Shown: piece by piece, positions 30,641-41,210 of the stretch
How positions within the stretch are numbered: the stretch's first letter is position 1
How the letters are laid out: each line of letters begins with the position of its first letter
Assembly (NCBI GenBank): GCA_905221605.1
Contig: CAJNDS010001713.1
Coordinates: forward strand, 592,001-656,000
DNA length: 64,000 nucleotides
Direction of reading: 5' to 3'
DNA from: Symbiodinium natans
Taxonomy: Eukaryota; Sar; Dinophyceae; Suessiales; Symbiodiniaceae
Notes under the pieces: generated by a model
Told to the model about the DNA's origin: nothing
Databases searched by the model: none
Seen by the model: the letters and a program-made list of their open reading frames with translations, nothing else
Position numbers and translations under genes: made by a program

Positions 30641-31622
30641 ATGGCCATTGGTGAGGCGCTCGCGCCTCGAACCCCGAGGGCAAGTACTGGCTCGAGCTCA
30701 ACGTGTGCCTTGGAGGGCTGGTACGCGAAGCCTTGGGATGTTCCCCCTTATACTGACATTTAAAAAAGCCGTCCTCTTAATAGGGATGATAGTAGGGGGG
30801 TACTACAATCCCTATGAAGGACTGTTAGCAGAGCGCGGGAACATCCCAACCCGAAACCCTTGAAACTGAGGGGCCTTGTTGTTGGAGAGATGTTTTGGGG
30901 TTTCTGGGCCATCGGCCTCAGTAATCCCGGGTGGTATGCTTGCAGCTGCTGAGAGAACAGCAAGATAGAAGCCCCCCTCCCCCCCCCCCCCCCCAAGCCC
31001 TAAAGAAAGCAACAAGAGCTGATGTGATATGTTGAGTGGAATGTGTTAGCTGAAGCTCAAGGCTAGGCTTCATCGCCGAAGTTCGTAGTGCGAGTCTGAC
31101 AAAACCCCACAAAGGTCCCTAAACCCTAAACCCTAAACCCTAAACAATAAACCCTAAACCCTAAACCCTAAACCCCCACCCCAACCCCACAAAGGTCTGC
31201 CTTCGATCCCCACAGCTGCTTGAATGTGGTCGTTGCGATGACTCGAGTTCATGGGCTCCCAGGTCCTGCGTGCCTTGGGCCCATTTGGTGGTTTCCGAAA
31301 AAAAGGGGATACCTTGTTGGGGTCCTTACTGTAAGGGATCCTACCACCATTTTCGTAAACCCTCATTTTTATTTCGAGTTTGGGGATTGGATTTGAAGGC
31401 TCTGTGCGTTGGAGGGGTCGGGGAGGAGGGGGGAGATTCGCTCGGATCCAGGCTTGCACATCACTTGCTGGGTCTGAGGGAGGGTGGAGTGGCCACAAAG
31501 CCCTAAACCCTACAAATTCCCTGGCCCTATACAGCGCCCGCAGCCATGGCGTTCCATGCACCATGAGGCTGAATTTCTCTTGCGAGGGCCAGACGCTGAC
31601 CGTGACGATGCTTGGGCATTGA
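30641..31622 (+). CDS. Hypothetical small multi-exon protein with start exon
   Basis: The ATG at 30641 opens MAIGEALAPRTPRASTGSSS, then TCALEGWYAK, up to a family A element at 30733-30849. Later blocks: about 31208-31252 (LLECGRCDDSSSWAP, after CCCACAG) and about 31562-31622 (RLNFSCEGQTLTVTMLGH, stop TGA at 31620). The start is chosen because it is the first ATG after a stop-rich stretch and the exon ends at the element. Minus-strand ORFs over 30760-31112 and 31154-31564 are in introns with poly-C runs. Confidence 0.45.
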
Positions 31623-32262
31623 CCGAAGTATAGTTAATAGCACATTCATCATCATCATCATATGCCGCCTTGACGTATTTGATTGTTGATATGTATGGCT
31701 TTAATAGCTTGTTTGGTGATTGTGAGTCTTGTTTGTTTTCAATATCTGACCCTTGTTTGGGTGTCTATGAATATATACTCTAACCCACGCCCTAACGCAC
31801 GCCCCAGGAATCAAAGCACCCAATACCCCGCATTTCCTACGCCCGCTAGCTTCCACCTCTTGGACATGGCAGGACTAGGGCCATCGCGTTCGGGAGTTGA
31901 TTCCTTGAGTAGGGCCTAAGCCTCATCGACAACTCTCCCTGGACGGACGACCCTAGATGGTGGGGGCCTGAACCCTATCAGCCCTCATCGACCCTCAACC
32001 CTCAACCCAGAACAGACAAGTCCTTAACAGGGATTGTAGTAAGGGGCACTATAATCCTTACTCAGGACTGTTAGTGTAAGGGGGAACATCCCAACCCCCT
32101 AAACCGAAAGCATCACTCTAAGCCCCCATAAGCCTCGCCTGAAGCCAGCCTGCTTTGAGTTCAAGCCTCCAGCCTCTCCCTCAAGCCAAGTCGCCTTAAC
32201 TTCAAGTCCCTTGAACTTCGTCCCCCCCCTATAAGTCAACCCCGTGCAGCCCTCCCCACACC

Positions 32263-32493
32263 CTAAACCCTGAACCCTGAACCCTGAACCCTGAACCCTA
32301 AACCCTAAACCCTAAACCCTAAACCCTAAACCCTAAAGCCTAAACCCTAAACCCTAAACCCTAAACCCTAAACCCTAAACCCTAAACCCTAAACCCTAAA
32401 CCTAAACCCTAAACCCTAAACCCTAAACCCTAAACCCTAAACCCTAAACCCTAAACCCTAAACCCTAAACCCTAAACCCTAAACCCTAAACCC
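32263..32493 (-). repeat. Large CCCTAAA array
   Basis: About 230 bp of CCCTAAA, with an initial CCCTGAA subset near 32270-32300 and single defects near 32338 (AGCC) and 32401 (CCTAAA). Confidence 0.95.
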
Positions 32494-32551
32494 TGCCCTT
32501 CTGAAGCTCCCGTGCACTTACGCCCCATCAGCCTCTCGAGACCAACCTCAG

Positions 32552-32621
32552 GACTGAGAAGTTGGACCTGCCCCCGGGGGGCCCCCTTGCTCTGCAAGCG
32601 TACCTGGTCGTGGAGCTCTAG
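32552..32621 (+). CDS. Terminal exon of a hypothetical protein
   Basis: After ACCTCAG the frame reads TEKLDLPPGGPLALQAYLVV, then EL and TAG at 32619. Upstream exons are not clear; the plus ORF ending at 31919 (SFHLLDMAGLGPSRSGVDSL) may be related or separate. The exon lies between a large CCCTAAA array and the TTTATAGGG array. Confidence 0.4.
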
Positions 32622-32642
32622 GGGTTTCTTTCGGGGGTTTTA

Positions 32643-32892
32643 GGTTAGGGTTTAGGGTTTATAGGGTTTATAGGGTTTATAGGGTTTATAGGGTTTATAG
32701 GGTTTATAGGGTTTATAGGGTTTATAGGGTTTATCGGCTTTGTAGGGTTTATAGGGTTGATAGGGTTTGTAGGGTTTATAGGGTTTATAGGGTTTATAGG
32801 GTTTGGAGGGCTTATAGGGTTTATAGGGCTTTTAGAGTTTATAGGGTTTATAGGGTTTGTAGGGTTTATAGGGTGTATAGGGTTTACAGGGT
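32643..32892 (+). repeat. TTTATAGGG nonamer variant array
   Basis: After two TTTAGGG units the period changes to 9 bp (TTTATAGGG) for roughly 25 units, with point variants (TTTGTAGGG, TTGATAGGG, TTTGGAGGG). The unit looks like a telomeric heptamer with an inserted TA, amplified in place. The degenerate CCCTATAAG/CCCTATGAA stretch at 37625-37880 may be a decayed opposite-strand relative. Confidence 0.9.
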
Positions 32893-33339
32893 TCAGGAAG
32901 GCTTGAAGAGTAGCTTTCCAGGGTTGAGGGCTCCGGGGACGTTTGGGGCTCGAGGATGTTCAGGGCGTATGGTTGCTACATTTCGGCTCTCTGAACTTTG
33001 TGGTGCTTTGCTGTAACTTAAGATCCTTAGCCTTTTTGGGTTCACTGGGTTTCTTAAAACAGGCAGCTAAAAATTGAATTTATATAGCTACCCTGCCAAG
33101 TGCAACCAAGTGAAGCCCTCGAAAGTGGCGAGATGCCGGGAAGGGCCTTTAGGGAGACTTCAGTGATATAAGGGGGGGTTTCGACTCGAAATGGAATGTT
33201 GAGCCATCATGGATCTAGGCGGCCCCAACAACCCAAAACCCTAAACCCTGAACCCTGAACCCTAAACCCTAAATCCCAAACCCTTATATCCCGAAGCAGC
33301 CCCAAGCAGGTCTGACTCGCCCTCTGTAATACCGTGAGG

Positions 33340-33398
33340 TTCGCGGCGCAAATCAAGCACGTCAACGCGCGAAGCCCAGTGTGGTCCTTGATCCCAGA
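33340..33398 (+). CDS. Isolated exon-like block before a family K element
   Basis: The frame reads VRFAAQIKHVNARSPVWSLI, then PE, ending exactly where family K begins (33399). After the element, 33541 onward reads VGPLIYPAHLGVLYQ up to a stop. No further exons can be assigned. Confidence 0.4.
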
Positions 33399-33535
33399 GG
33401 GTCCATCTGTAGTACCATTAGGGAATTAGGGTCTGGGGTTTGGGGTGTAGGGTTTAGGGTTTAGGGCAAAAACCATGCTTAGTAACGGTTTTGGGGGGGG
33501 CGCCGAATTCCATAATAGCGCTACAGATGGACCCT
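33399..33535. repeat. Family K palindrome with central telomeric insertion
   Basis: Ends GGGTCCATCTGTAGTACCAT and its complement. The other copy (53418-53520) is intact, with a palindromic core around CATGGTTTTTGGGCACC. In this copy about 40 bp of TTTAGGG/TTTGGGG (about 33428-33468) replace the centre of the left half, while both outer arms are kept. Confidence 0.8.
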
Positions 33536-33539
33536 TTGG

Positions 33540-34380
33540 CTAGGTTGGGCCCTTGATATATCCAGCGCATCTAGGGGTTCTATACCAGGGGGCCCCAAAT
33601 TGAGGAACCATACTTGGAAACCCCAGAACAAACAGGCCTCAGGGCTGAAGAGCCTATGTCAACCTACTTCTGGCCTGTTCTATCTACTATTTGCTTAAGA
33701 ACCCCGAAAAGAATGAAGTATATTCTTCCTTACTTGAGCGTAATATAGGAACTTGCTTTAGTTTTTCTAAGCTCTTTTAGGGGTTCATAAGCAAATAATA
33801 GATATTGGATGCCCGAAACTGTAGGGGATGCAAAGGATGTTGGGGTCTATGTAAGGCACCTAGTCCCCGAACCCTACTCAGAACCCGTAAGAAACCCTAA
33901 ACCCTGTAAACCCTATAAGCCCTGAACCCAAAAACCCTAAACCCTAGAAACCCTACAGGCCCTGAACCCTAAAGCCCCAAACCCTAGAAACCCTACAGGC
34001 CCTGAACCCTAAAGCCCTAAACCCTGGAAACCCTATAAGCCCTGAACCCTGACACCCTGTAGGCGACATAGGATGGGGCCCCAACATCACACCCCCAGCC
34101 TGGTACTAGGATTGAGGTTTAGGGTTTAGGGTTTAGGGTTGAGGGTTGAGGGTTGAGGGTTTAGGTGAGGGTTTAGGGACGTAAGCACGTAAGCTGATGC
34201 TCCAAGCTTCCGCCGGTTGCATCCCCCGTGATCCCCCCCATCCTCAAACCCCGGAATGTTTGTCAACAGCACGTACCCAGAGATTGAAAAAGCCCTTAAT
34301 TCAGGAACATACATTGAATCTTATCAGGGTTCCTATTCTAATGTAAGGGATATTCCTTACTCAAGGAGCCAAAAGTTGAA
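33540..34380. other. Repeat-rich stretch without clear exons
   Basis: Contains family L (33676-33808) and a higher-order repeat at about 33890-34060 with a unit of about 37 bp (ACCCTAGAAACCCTACAGGC then CCTGAACCCTAAAGCC). No convincing coding block. Confidence 0.6.
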
Positions 34381-34549
34381 CTTTACTGTTGGGGTCTAAC
34401 TTATTTAGCAGGAAGAACTTACCTTGCTTAGCAAATAGTGGGGTTTCATCATTTAGCAGGAGTATTGCTTAGCCAACAGTTGAACTTTACTATTAGGGTT
34501 TCACATATTTAGAAGGAATATGAAGTTCAGAAATTTCCCCGGTTATCGG

Positions 34550-36305
34550 AGAAGTAAGTTGCAGAGAGGAGCCTGTTCTCTGAAGCTCTTAGCTGCAGTG
34601 GAAAACAGCTTACTTCTCGAACCTTGGCGAACGTGCTACCAGCACGATTCCGTATATCGATCCCTCATATCGCACCCTACAAGTACCCCACAAGCCCTTG
34701 AACAAGAACACGCGTCCGGTGCCCAGTACACGGAATCCACCCTCGCGGACGCCGACATGCTGCTGGCCGATAAGAACGCACCTATCTTGGAGGACACAGT
34801 TTGTCGTGGGGGCGGCCGGGCGTCAACTTCACGGGTTTAGGGCCCTGCTTACCCCCCTCGAACCCTAACCCCTAACCCCTAAACCCTAAACCCTAAACTG
34901 GGTAAGCAAGGCACTCCCATAAGAAGGGTTTGACCTTTTCCATAGCAGCCATAGCAGCTGTTGGAATCTGAGAGTGGGTTCTACAAACGAAGGCCCTAAA
35001 CCCCAAAACCGAAGAGGTTCTAAGAACATGTTTTTTGGTTAGGGTTTAGGGTTTAGCTTTAGGGGTTAGGGTTGAGATTCAAGGTTTCGGTTGGCGCTTA
35101 CAATTTTCTGGGGACGAAAAGCTGGGGCTCACGAAGGGGGCTTCTTAAGGGGTTGGGGCACAGTATTCTCGCTGACCCACGCGACGGGATGCAAGATGCT
35201 CTGGCTCAGAAAAGCCGAAGAAAGGATATCGGACTTTGCCCTATACGCCCTGACACCTTCACAAACTCTGAACAGCTAGAAACTCTCAATTTGAGGTTTA
35301 CCCTAGACCCTAAACCCTTTCAAGCTTCTTGGTACACTGCTCGATTTCTGGCCACAAGCCTTTGAAACCCTTTTTAAACCCTTAGAAATTCTTGAAGACC
35401 CTTTGAAACTGCCCAGGAGCTACTACAGGGATTCCGGGTGGACCTGAATGCGACCTTGACGAAAGCGCTGGCGGAGGCTGCAGAGGGTTAAGCGTTCAGG
35501 GTTGAGGCTTTAGGGTTTAGAGGTTTCTTCAAGTACCCGGCAGTCGTTACGAGGCCTGGATGCACAAAACCAAGGTTTAGGGGTTTAGGGGTTTAGGGGT
35601 TTAGGGGTTTAGGGGTTTAGGGGTTTAGGGTTTAGAGTTTAGGGTGATTGAGCCTGGGGTTCAAAACAAAGTAAGAGGTCAGGGTCTCGGGTTTCGGGGT
35701 TGGGGTTTCGGGTTTGTTCCCCTTTCCCACCACACTGAGTGGGCCTTGGTTGGTCTGCCAAGAACACGAAGAAGCAGATCGTTTCATCCGAACACGTTGT
35801 GCGTCCTTCCCTAAACCCTAAACCCTAAACCCTAAACCCTGAACCCCGGGCCCTAAACAGCCTATGAAAGCATCCTTCTTGGACGTGGTCATCTCATCTT
35901 CAGCCCGGAGCATGGCTTCTATGTGCTTAAGAAACCCCCCCGCACCCCCCCCACCCCCCAAAAAAAAAACAACTTAGACAACAATCCCTATGCCTAGCAG
36001 TAGTGTAGGAAATAGATGGTGTTTCAAGACTATTTTGTTTATAATTATTACTATTACTGGTACTTTGCATATTGATATTGTTGTTGTTATTATTAATGTG
36101 TTTTTTTTTTTTTTGGGGGGGGGGGGGTGTTCTGAAGCAAGTAGGAGAGATGGGAGTTTTAGGGCCGTGGCGGGGCATAGGGGCACCCTTTTGGGCATCC
36201 CTCTTTAAGGGGATTCTATTCGATTCGGGGTGTTTTCAAGGGTACCGCCCATTTTGGAAATACCCACATCTGGCCCAAGGACTCAAGGACTATCCCCGGC
36301 CCTAA
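34550..36305 (+). CDS. Hypothetical protein, six exon-like blocks
   Basis: 34550-34835 (QRGACSLKLLAAVENSLLLE, then ALEQEHASGAQYTESTLADA, then MLLADKNAPILEDTVC) directly follows a family G element. Then about 35185-35274 (MLWLRKAEERISDFALYALT), 35413-35485 (QELLQGFRVDLNATLTKALA), about 35720-35812 (LSGPWLVCQEHEEADRFIRT), 35859-35930 (YESILLGRGHLIFSPEHGFY) and about 36207-36305 (GILFDSGCFQGYRPFWKYPH, then LAQGLKDYPRP, stop TAA at 36303). Introns include a GTTTAGGG octamer run (35578-35632), poly-C/poly-A and poly-T/poly-G tracts. Several exons are strongly protein-like; no family recognised. Confidence 0.55.
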
Positions 36306-36335
36306 AACCCTGAAACCTGCTCCCCTAAATCCAGA

Positions 36336-37594
36336 ACGCCTACGCTCTGGCAGGCCTTCAGAGCGCCTACTCAGTAAGAGGATCTTCACCATTTTGGGGT
36401 TTATAGGGTTTTGGGTAGCATCAATATGTCACGGAGTTGCAGCATGAACATGTCTTTCTTTGGAACAGCTTGCGAGTGGCCTTCCAAGCAACCACTGCTT
36501 GGAAGCGGACGGTTGCAATGTGGAAGCTGGTGGCTCATCTGGTTGCACGAAATCGAGGGCCCAGCTCGGGCTGCGTATGATGGGGAGGATCTTCTGCAGT
36601 GCATGGGATACTTGATGATACTTGCGGATGGAGTGCCCAGATGCTTGGGGGCTTCGATTTCGCCGTGGCGCAGATCTTTCTGGACGTTCGTCTGGGGCAT
36701 GTTCCGTCATCGGTTTTAGGCCATGTGGAGTACTTATGCTACCTTCTCGGTCATGAACGAAGTGGACAGTTGAGAGTTTGTGGGCCCTGGATTAAACAGG
36801 GTTTAGGGATTTCGGAATACTCCCAGTGGGTTCAGAAAAAGGGCGGTAAACTGAAAATCACTATGCTAACCCCCCGACCTTGAACCCCACCAGAAAAAAA
36901 ACCTTCAAAGCCACTTGAAAAAACAACAAGAAGGCGCACTTAGGCCCTGATTAAAGGGCCCCCAAACCCTGAACATCTAGAAACCCTAGAACCCTAGAAA
37001 CCCTAGAAACCCTAGAAACCCCAGAAACCCTAGGAACCCTAGAAACCCTAGAAGCCGCAAGTTGAGCCCCCTGTTTTTCAGGTTGCCACGGGCCATCTCC
37101 AGACGCACCTGGCGACGCAAACTCCTCCTCCGGACCGGCAGGGCTTAGGCTTAGCTAGGGTTCAGGGCCTCCAGGGACTTTAGGGTTAGGTTTAGGTTTA
37201 GGGTTTAGGGTTTAGGGTTGCGGGTTTGGGGTTTAGGGTTTTGGGTTTTGGGTTTAGGTTTAGGGTTTACGGTTAGGGTTTTCCGGGTTTAGGGTTCAGG
37301 GTTTAGGGCTCTCGAATGGCATGGTTTTCGTCCCAGGCAGGCAGTGCAGCAGTCCTCGCCGAAAAAAGGGTCTAGGGCTAGGGCCTTTGATTAGGGGGTC
37401 GAGGGTTGCCCTCTCTTTCGGTTGTCGGTGGGAGGGGTGAGGACTTTTCGGTTTTAGGGTCCAAGTGTTGCGTTGCACCCGGTTGGGTAAACATCTTTCA
37501 CGCCTTACCCATGAGGTCTCAAACACTTCGTATACATGTTGAAACGGAGCGTTCCACGAACGGCGCCGGTGATCCATCTCGACTTTTCCCTTGA
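36336..37594 (+). CDS. Hypothetical protein, discontinuous
   Basis: Blocks at about 36332-36395 (QNAYALAGLQSAYSVRGSSP), 37085-37140 (VATGHLQTHLATQTPPPDRQ) and about 37455-37594 (SKCCVAPGWVNIFHALPMRS, then QTLRIHVETERSTNGAGDPS, stop TGA at 37592). Between them 36411-36720 is open in three frames on two strands (the plus frame includes MSFFGTACEWPSKQPLLGSG) and I cannot tell which, if any, is used. A CCCTAGAAA run (36965-37055) separates the parts, so two genes may be involved. Confidence 0.35.
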
Positions 37595-37984
37595 GGATCA
37601 ACCGCAGTGCTCCACTCTGACCTCAACCCTATTCCTATGAAGCATAAACCCTATCAACCCTGTGAAGCCTGTATGTGGCCCTATTAGCCCTATGAACCTC
37701 ATACAAAGTATCCCTATGAGCCCTACTACAAGCCCTATAAACCCTACAAGCCCTTTATGTTCTAAACCCTATGAACCCTATAAGCCCTTTAAAACCCTAT
37801 GAATCCTCTAAACCTGCAACAAAACCCTTAATAATCCCCAGAGTCCCTACGAACCTTCTATAAGCCCTGTAAGAACCCTGCATCCTCCTCACTGCGGCCG
37901 CAGGAAGCTCTGGAGGACCCAGGCCTGGCTCAGGGCTCAGGGCTTTAGGGTTTAGGGCTTTAGGGTTTGGGGTTTAGGGTGGGG

Positions 37985-38150
37985 TGGCGTTTCGTTTTTT
38001 TTTTTTCTTTTTGGTGGGGGGGGGGGGTGGGGGGGGGGGGGGGGGGGGGGGGGGGGTGGGGGGTGGGGGGGGGGAGTGGGGTGGGGGGGGGGGGTGGGGG
38101 GGGGGGGTGGGGGGGGGGGGGGGTGGGGGGGGGGGGGGGGGTGGGGGTTG
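37985..38150 (+). repeat. Poly-G tract, about 150 bp
   Basis: Almost only G with scattered T and A, after a poly-T run. The glycine-rich and proline-rich ORFs across it are compositional. It has strong G-quadruplex potential and is a likely site of read error. Shorter G or C runs of roughly 12-30 bases occur near 188, 613, 4777, 7856, 12053, 30967, 38577, 39577, 41235, 42385, 44296, 46026, 47581, 51720 and 62024. Confidence 0.95.
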
Positions 38151-38502
38151 GCTGCTTGCAGGTTCAGGGTACCGGGTACTTACAACCCCCCAATTATACC
38201 TGGTAGACTTATATTTGGGGTTACAAGTACCCATGAACCTCCAAGTAGGGGGAATCAAGATGGACATCATACCTTGGGGACACCAAACGAACCTGAAAAT
38301 CGGGGTCATATACCCTATACTACTGTAATTCTTATTCAGGTATATGAACCATAAACCATAAAATTGGGGTCATGTACCCTATACTACTGTAATACTGTAA
38401 GTCTTATTCAGGTATATGAACCCTAAACCCTAAACCCTTTTAGGGTTCATCTCGTCCCCAATGTAGGTGGGACGAGTCCCAAGCTCTGAGCGGGCGTGTG
38501 AC

Positions 38503-38769
38503 GCAGGCAACTGCAGTGCGGGTGAGCTCCCCTGCTTCTTCGAGTTTAGCGAGGTGTGCGGGGGAGGGCCGGGGGCGGGGGGGGGGGGGGGGGGGGTTTA
38601 GGGTTTAGGGTTTAGGGTTTAGGGTTTGGGGTTTGGGGTTTGGGGTTTAGGGTCTCCTAAACCCTCAACCCGAACACTCAAACACCAGAGGACTTGTGAT
38701 TTAGGGAGGCTTCGGCGCCAGTTTGCAACAGATGTAGGAGCCAAGCTGCGTCGATCCCTGATACCCTGA
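38503..38769 (+). CDS. Exon pair of a hypothetical protein
   Basis: 38503-38550 (GNCSAGELPCFFEFSE, after GACGCAG) and about 38708-38769 (RLRRQFATDVGAKLRRSLIP, TGA at 38767). A poly-G tract and TTTAGGG/TTTGGGG repeats lie between them. Confidence 0.4.
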
Positions 38770-38835
38770 ACACCCCTTGAACCCTCAGCCGCTCAACCGA
38801 AGCGCTGGAACCCTAAACCCTGAACCCAAAAACCC

Positions 38836-38955
38836 CTAGGGTTTAGGGTTTAGGGTTTAGGGTTTAGGGTTTAGGGTTTAGGGTTTAGGGTTTAGGGTTT
38901 AGGGTTTAGGGTTTAGGGTTTAGGGTTTAGGGTTTAGGGTTACCCTAAACCCTCA
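38836..38955. repeat. TTTAGGG array with inverted orientation at both ends
   Basis: CCCTAAA-type sequence runs into the array through ACCCCTAGGGTTTAGGG near 38836, and at about 38940 the G-strand array flips back through TTTAGGGTTACCCTAAACCC. Both junctions are seamless palindromes. Confidence 0.85.
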
Positions 38956-38978
38956 ACCCTGAACCCAAAAAGCCTTCC

Positions 38979-39542
38979 TACACCTGGTCCTACCTTTGCC
39001 CGCCCCATGCGACCTCACCCAGACTCTGCGAAGCCAAGGTTTGATTGGGACTCCGAGGGCTGAAGTGCCTTTTGGGGTTTAGGGTTTAGGGTTTGGGGTT
39101 CAGGGTTTAGGGTTTAGGGTTTAGGGTTAGGGTTTAGGGTTTAGGGTTTAAGGTTTAGGGTTTAGGGTTCCCTGACTCAGGGACCTTGCTGCAGCTTGAG
39201 TGCCTGCTTGACGCCTTCGAATCCGGCTGCGGACTACCCGAACTATCAGGCTTCTTTGCAAGGATTTGGTAGCTAGAGGCGTGCAGCTAAACCCTTTGCA
39301 GGCTTCGGGGATTCGGGTTGAGGCATCAGGGTTTTGACCGCAGAGCTATGAAATGGCCATGGGCCATAGGCCTTATTGTCGCTTTCCGGTTTGAGAGCCC
39401 GCAGGGTGGCTTGATTACTCTCCACATCCTAGCTCGTCCCAATCCCCTTGCAACCCCGCCAGGCAGATATGTGCCGATTCAACGCCACGAAGTGCAGCTC
39501 GGCGATACATCCAAAACACGTATGCTAGAGCCTACACCGTAG
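38979..39542 (+). CDS. Hypothetical protein, three exons
   Basis: 38979-39038 (YTWSYLCPPHATSPRLCEAK), about 39191-39269 (LLQLECLLDAFESGCGLPEL, then SGFFAR) and about 39354-39542 (IGLIVAFRFESPQGGLITLH, then ILARPNPLATPPGRYVPIQR, then HEVQLGDTSKTRMLEPTP, stop TAG). The last exon is well formed. The intron 39040-39190 is mainly TTTAGGG. Confidence 0.5.
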
Positions 39543-39841
39543 CCACAAAACCCTAAACCTTAGGCGTGCGCAGTGCGGGGGGGGGGGGGGGGGGGCTGAC
39601 AACAAAAAGCACCAGAAACCCTCAACCTGAATGTGTCATCAAGCACGCCTTCGCAAATAGTGTTCAAGGTAAAAGATAAGACCTTGGGGACCACATGAAC
39701 CTTAAAATTTGGGGTCATATACCCTATACTACTGTAACTCTTAATCAGGTATATGAACAATAAGCCCTTTTAGGGTTCATTTCGTCCCCAAGGAAGTCGC
39801 CTCGCTTCCCAACCTAGCGTCAGAGGTTCCCTGGAATGCAG

Positions 39842-40131
39842 GTACATTCCAGAGGCTCACTCAGCAGAAAAGTTGTGGCTCCTTTGGCTTGAGCTCTGCC
39901 GCACACTAGGGCGAAGATCCGCGCGGTCTCGGGTGGTCCACACATACATACACCTGTAGGGCCTATAGGGCTAAAAGAAGGCATGTCCTCTGAATCTTTG
40001 GCCATAGAAGAGCTGCAAGTAGCAAGGCTCCAAACTCAGGCTGGTACTACTGCAAGGACTTCGTTCCAGCGCAGAACCAAATCACCAAGGGCATCGCGGA
40101 GCCAGCTGACAACATCTTCAACCCCTTTTGA
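39842..40131 (+). CDS. Hypothetical protein, C-terminal exons
   Basis: 39842-39940 (YIPEAHSAEKLWLLWLELCR, then TLGRRSARS, after TGCAG) and 40040-40131 (WYYCKDFVPAQNQITKGIAE, then PADNIFNPF, TGA at 40129, after CTCAG). Another plus frame over 39983-40160 (LAIEELQVARLQTQAGTTAR) is also open; I prefer the first for its aromatic/charged pattern and clean stop. Confidence 0.45.
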
Positions 40132-40225
40132 GCTTAGAGTTGTGGAAGGCTTCATGGGGTTTAGGTTGGGATGTTCCCCTTTATACTAACAGTCCTCAAT
40201 GGGGATTTTAGTGCCCCCTATTGAG

Positions 40226-40309
40226 GTCCTGAACCCTGGGTTGCGGCCCATGAGCGTGATGGTTTGTCGGGTTCGGCAGACAAGGGTCCTGCGCTTCTGG
40301 GTACTGTAG
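40226..40309 (+). CDS. Terminal exon after a family A half element
   Basis: Starts directly after CTATTGAG, where the family A half copy 40165-40225 ends, and reads VLNPGLRPMSVMVCRVRQTR, then VLRFWVL, TAG at 40307. It may be spliced to the preceding model instead of being a separate gene. Confidence 0.35.
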   Translation, partial: VLNPGLRPMSVMVCRVRQTRVLRFWVL

Positions 40310-40420
40310 GTGCTTGTTCTGACATGCAATCCACAAGTCTCTTTTGATTGTGATTCCTACTTGTACTTGCTCATAGCCTAAACCCAAAACCCTAAACCCT
40401 AAACCCTAAACCCTAAACCC

Positions 40421-40868
40421 TTCACGCTCAGGAAGCTGGTCCACATGTTCCAGGGTGCCTCCTTCGACATGCGCGTGTCATACAACGACACGCGTCGTCG
40501 TGAGCCGGCCGCATGCGAGAGGGCTTCTCCTATATCCCCCCGTACGGTTTAGGGATTATAGGGTTCAGGGTTTGGGGTTTAGGGTTCAGGGTTTAGGGTT
40601 TAGGGTTTAGGGTATATCCCCCCTTGGGTTTTTGTTCATATACAACCCAAGAGGATATATCAGCTTCTGCTATATCCCCCTTGGGAGTTTTTGTATTTTT
40701 GTTCATATTGAAACCCAAGAGGATATTAAGAATACTATTTTTTTCAGGTTCTAAGGGGAGTATAGTATTTCGAGGATCTGGCAGGAGCGTCCCGCGTTCA
40801 TCTCCAGACTTGTGGCTGCGTGGAACTTTGGGGGACCTTCTTTCTTACATCCTTCTCCGCGGACGTAG
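40421..40868 (+). CDS. Hypothetical protein with DMRxxY motif exon
   Basis: 40421-40525 (FTLRKLVHMFQGASFDMRVS, then YNDTRRREPAACERAS) and 40773-40868 (RIWQERPAFISRLVAAWNFG, then GPSFLHPSPRT, TAG at 40866). Between them lie TTTAGGG repeats and a duplicated family D element. The first exon resembles the one at 57928-58052 (LFTGGALDMRMAYDSDIAKE), which suggests a shared domain in the two genes. Confidence 0.5.
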
Positions 40869-41124
40869 AGACTTGCGCTAGTCCGCAGCTCTTCAAGCAA
40901 GACATCATCCTGCATCATGCCCATGAGACTCGGATATCACAAGTCCACCCTGCAACCGGGAGTCTCTCAAGCTCCTAGCCTTCAACCGGAGCAACGCTGG
41001 TTTTTTGAGGGCTTCATCAAACCCCGAAAGGCCAGTTTCAAGTCTGGGGGGAACTTAGGGAACTTAGTGGCATGTGGGTATCCGGCCGTCGTCTGCGATG
41101 TTTTTGGAAGATGAGTAGCTGTGA

Positions 41125-41210
41125 AGGTGAGGCGATCCAGCTCCTACCCATCTTCAACATGAGCTATAACGACCTGGTCGCCACTTTGCCATGGTTTCAT
41201 GCTCTTTGGA
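41125..41210 (+). CDS. Isolated exon-like block
   Basis: Reads EAIQLLPIFNMSYNDLVATL, then PWFHALWK, before a TTTTTGGG and poly-G stretch. An upstream block at about 40905-41035 (MRLGYHKSTLQPGVSQAPSL) could precede it in a different frame. Confidence 0.35.

Noticed and set aside
31154..31564. 136-codon minus-strand ORF
   Set aside because: It begins in CCCTAAA repeat and opposes plus-strand exon-like blocks; no recognisable domain.
37967..38354. Glycine-rich and proline-rich ORFs on both strands
   Set aside because: They follow the poly-G tract and have no coding signal outside it.
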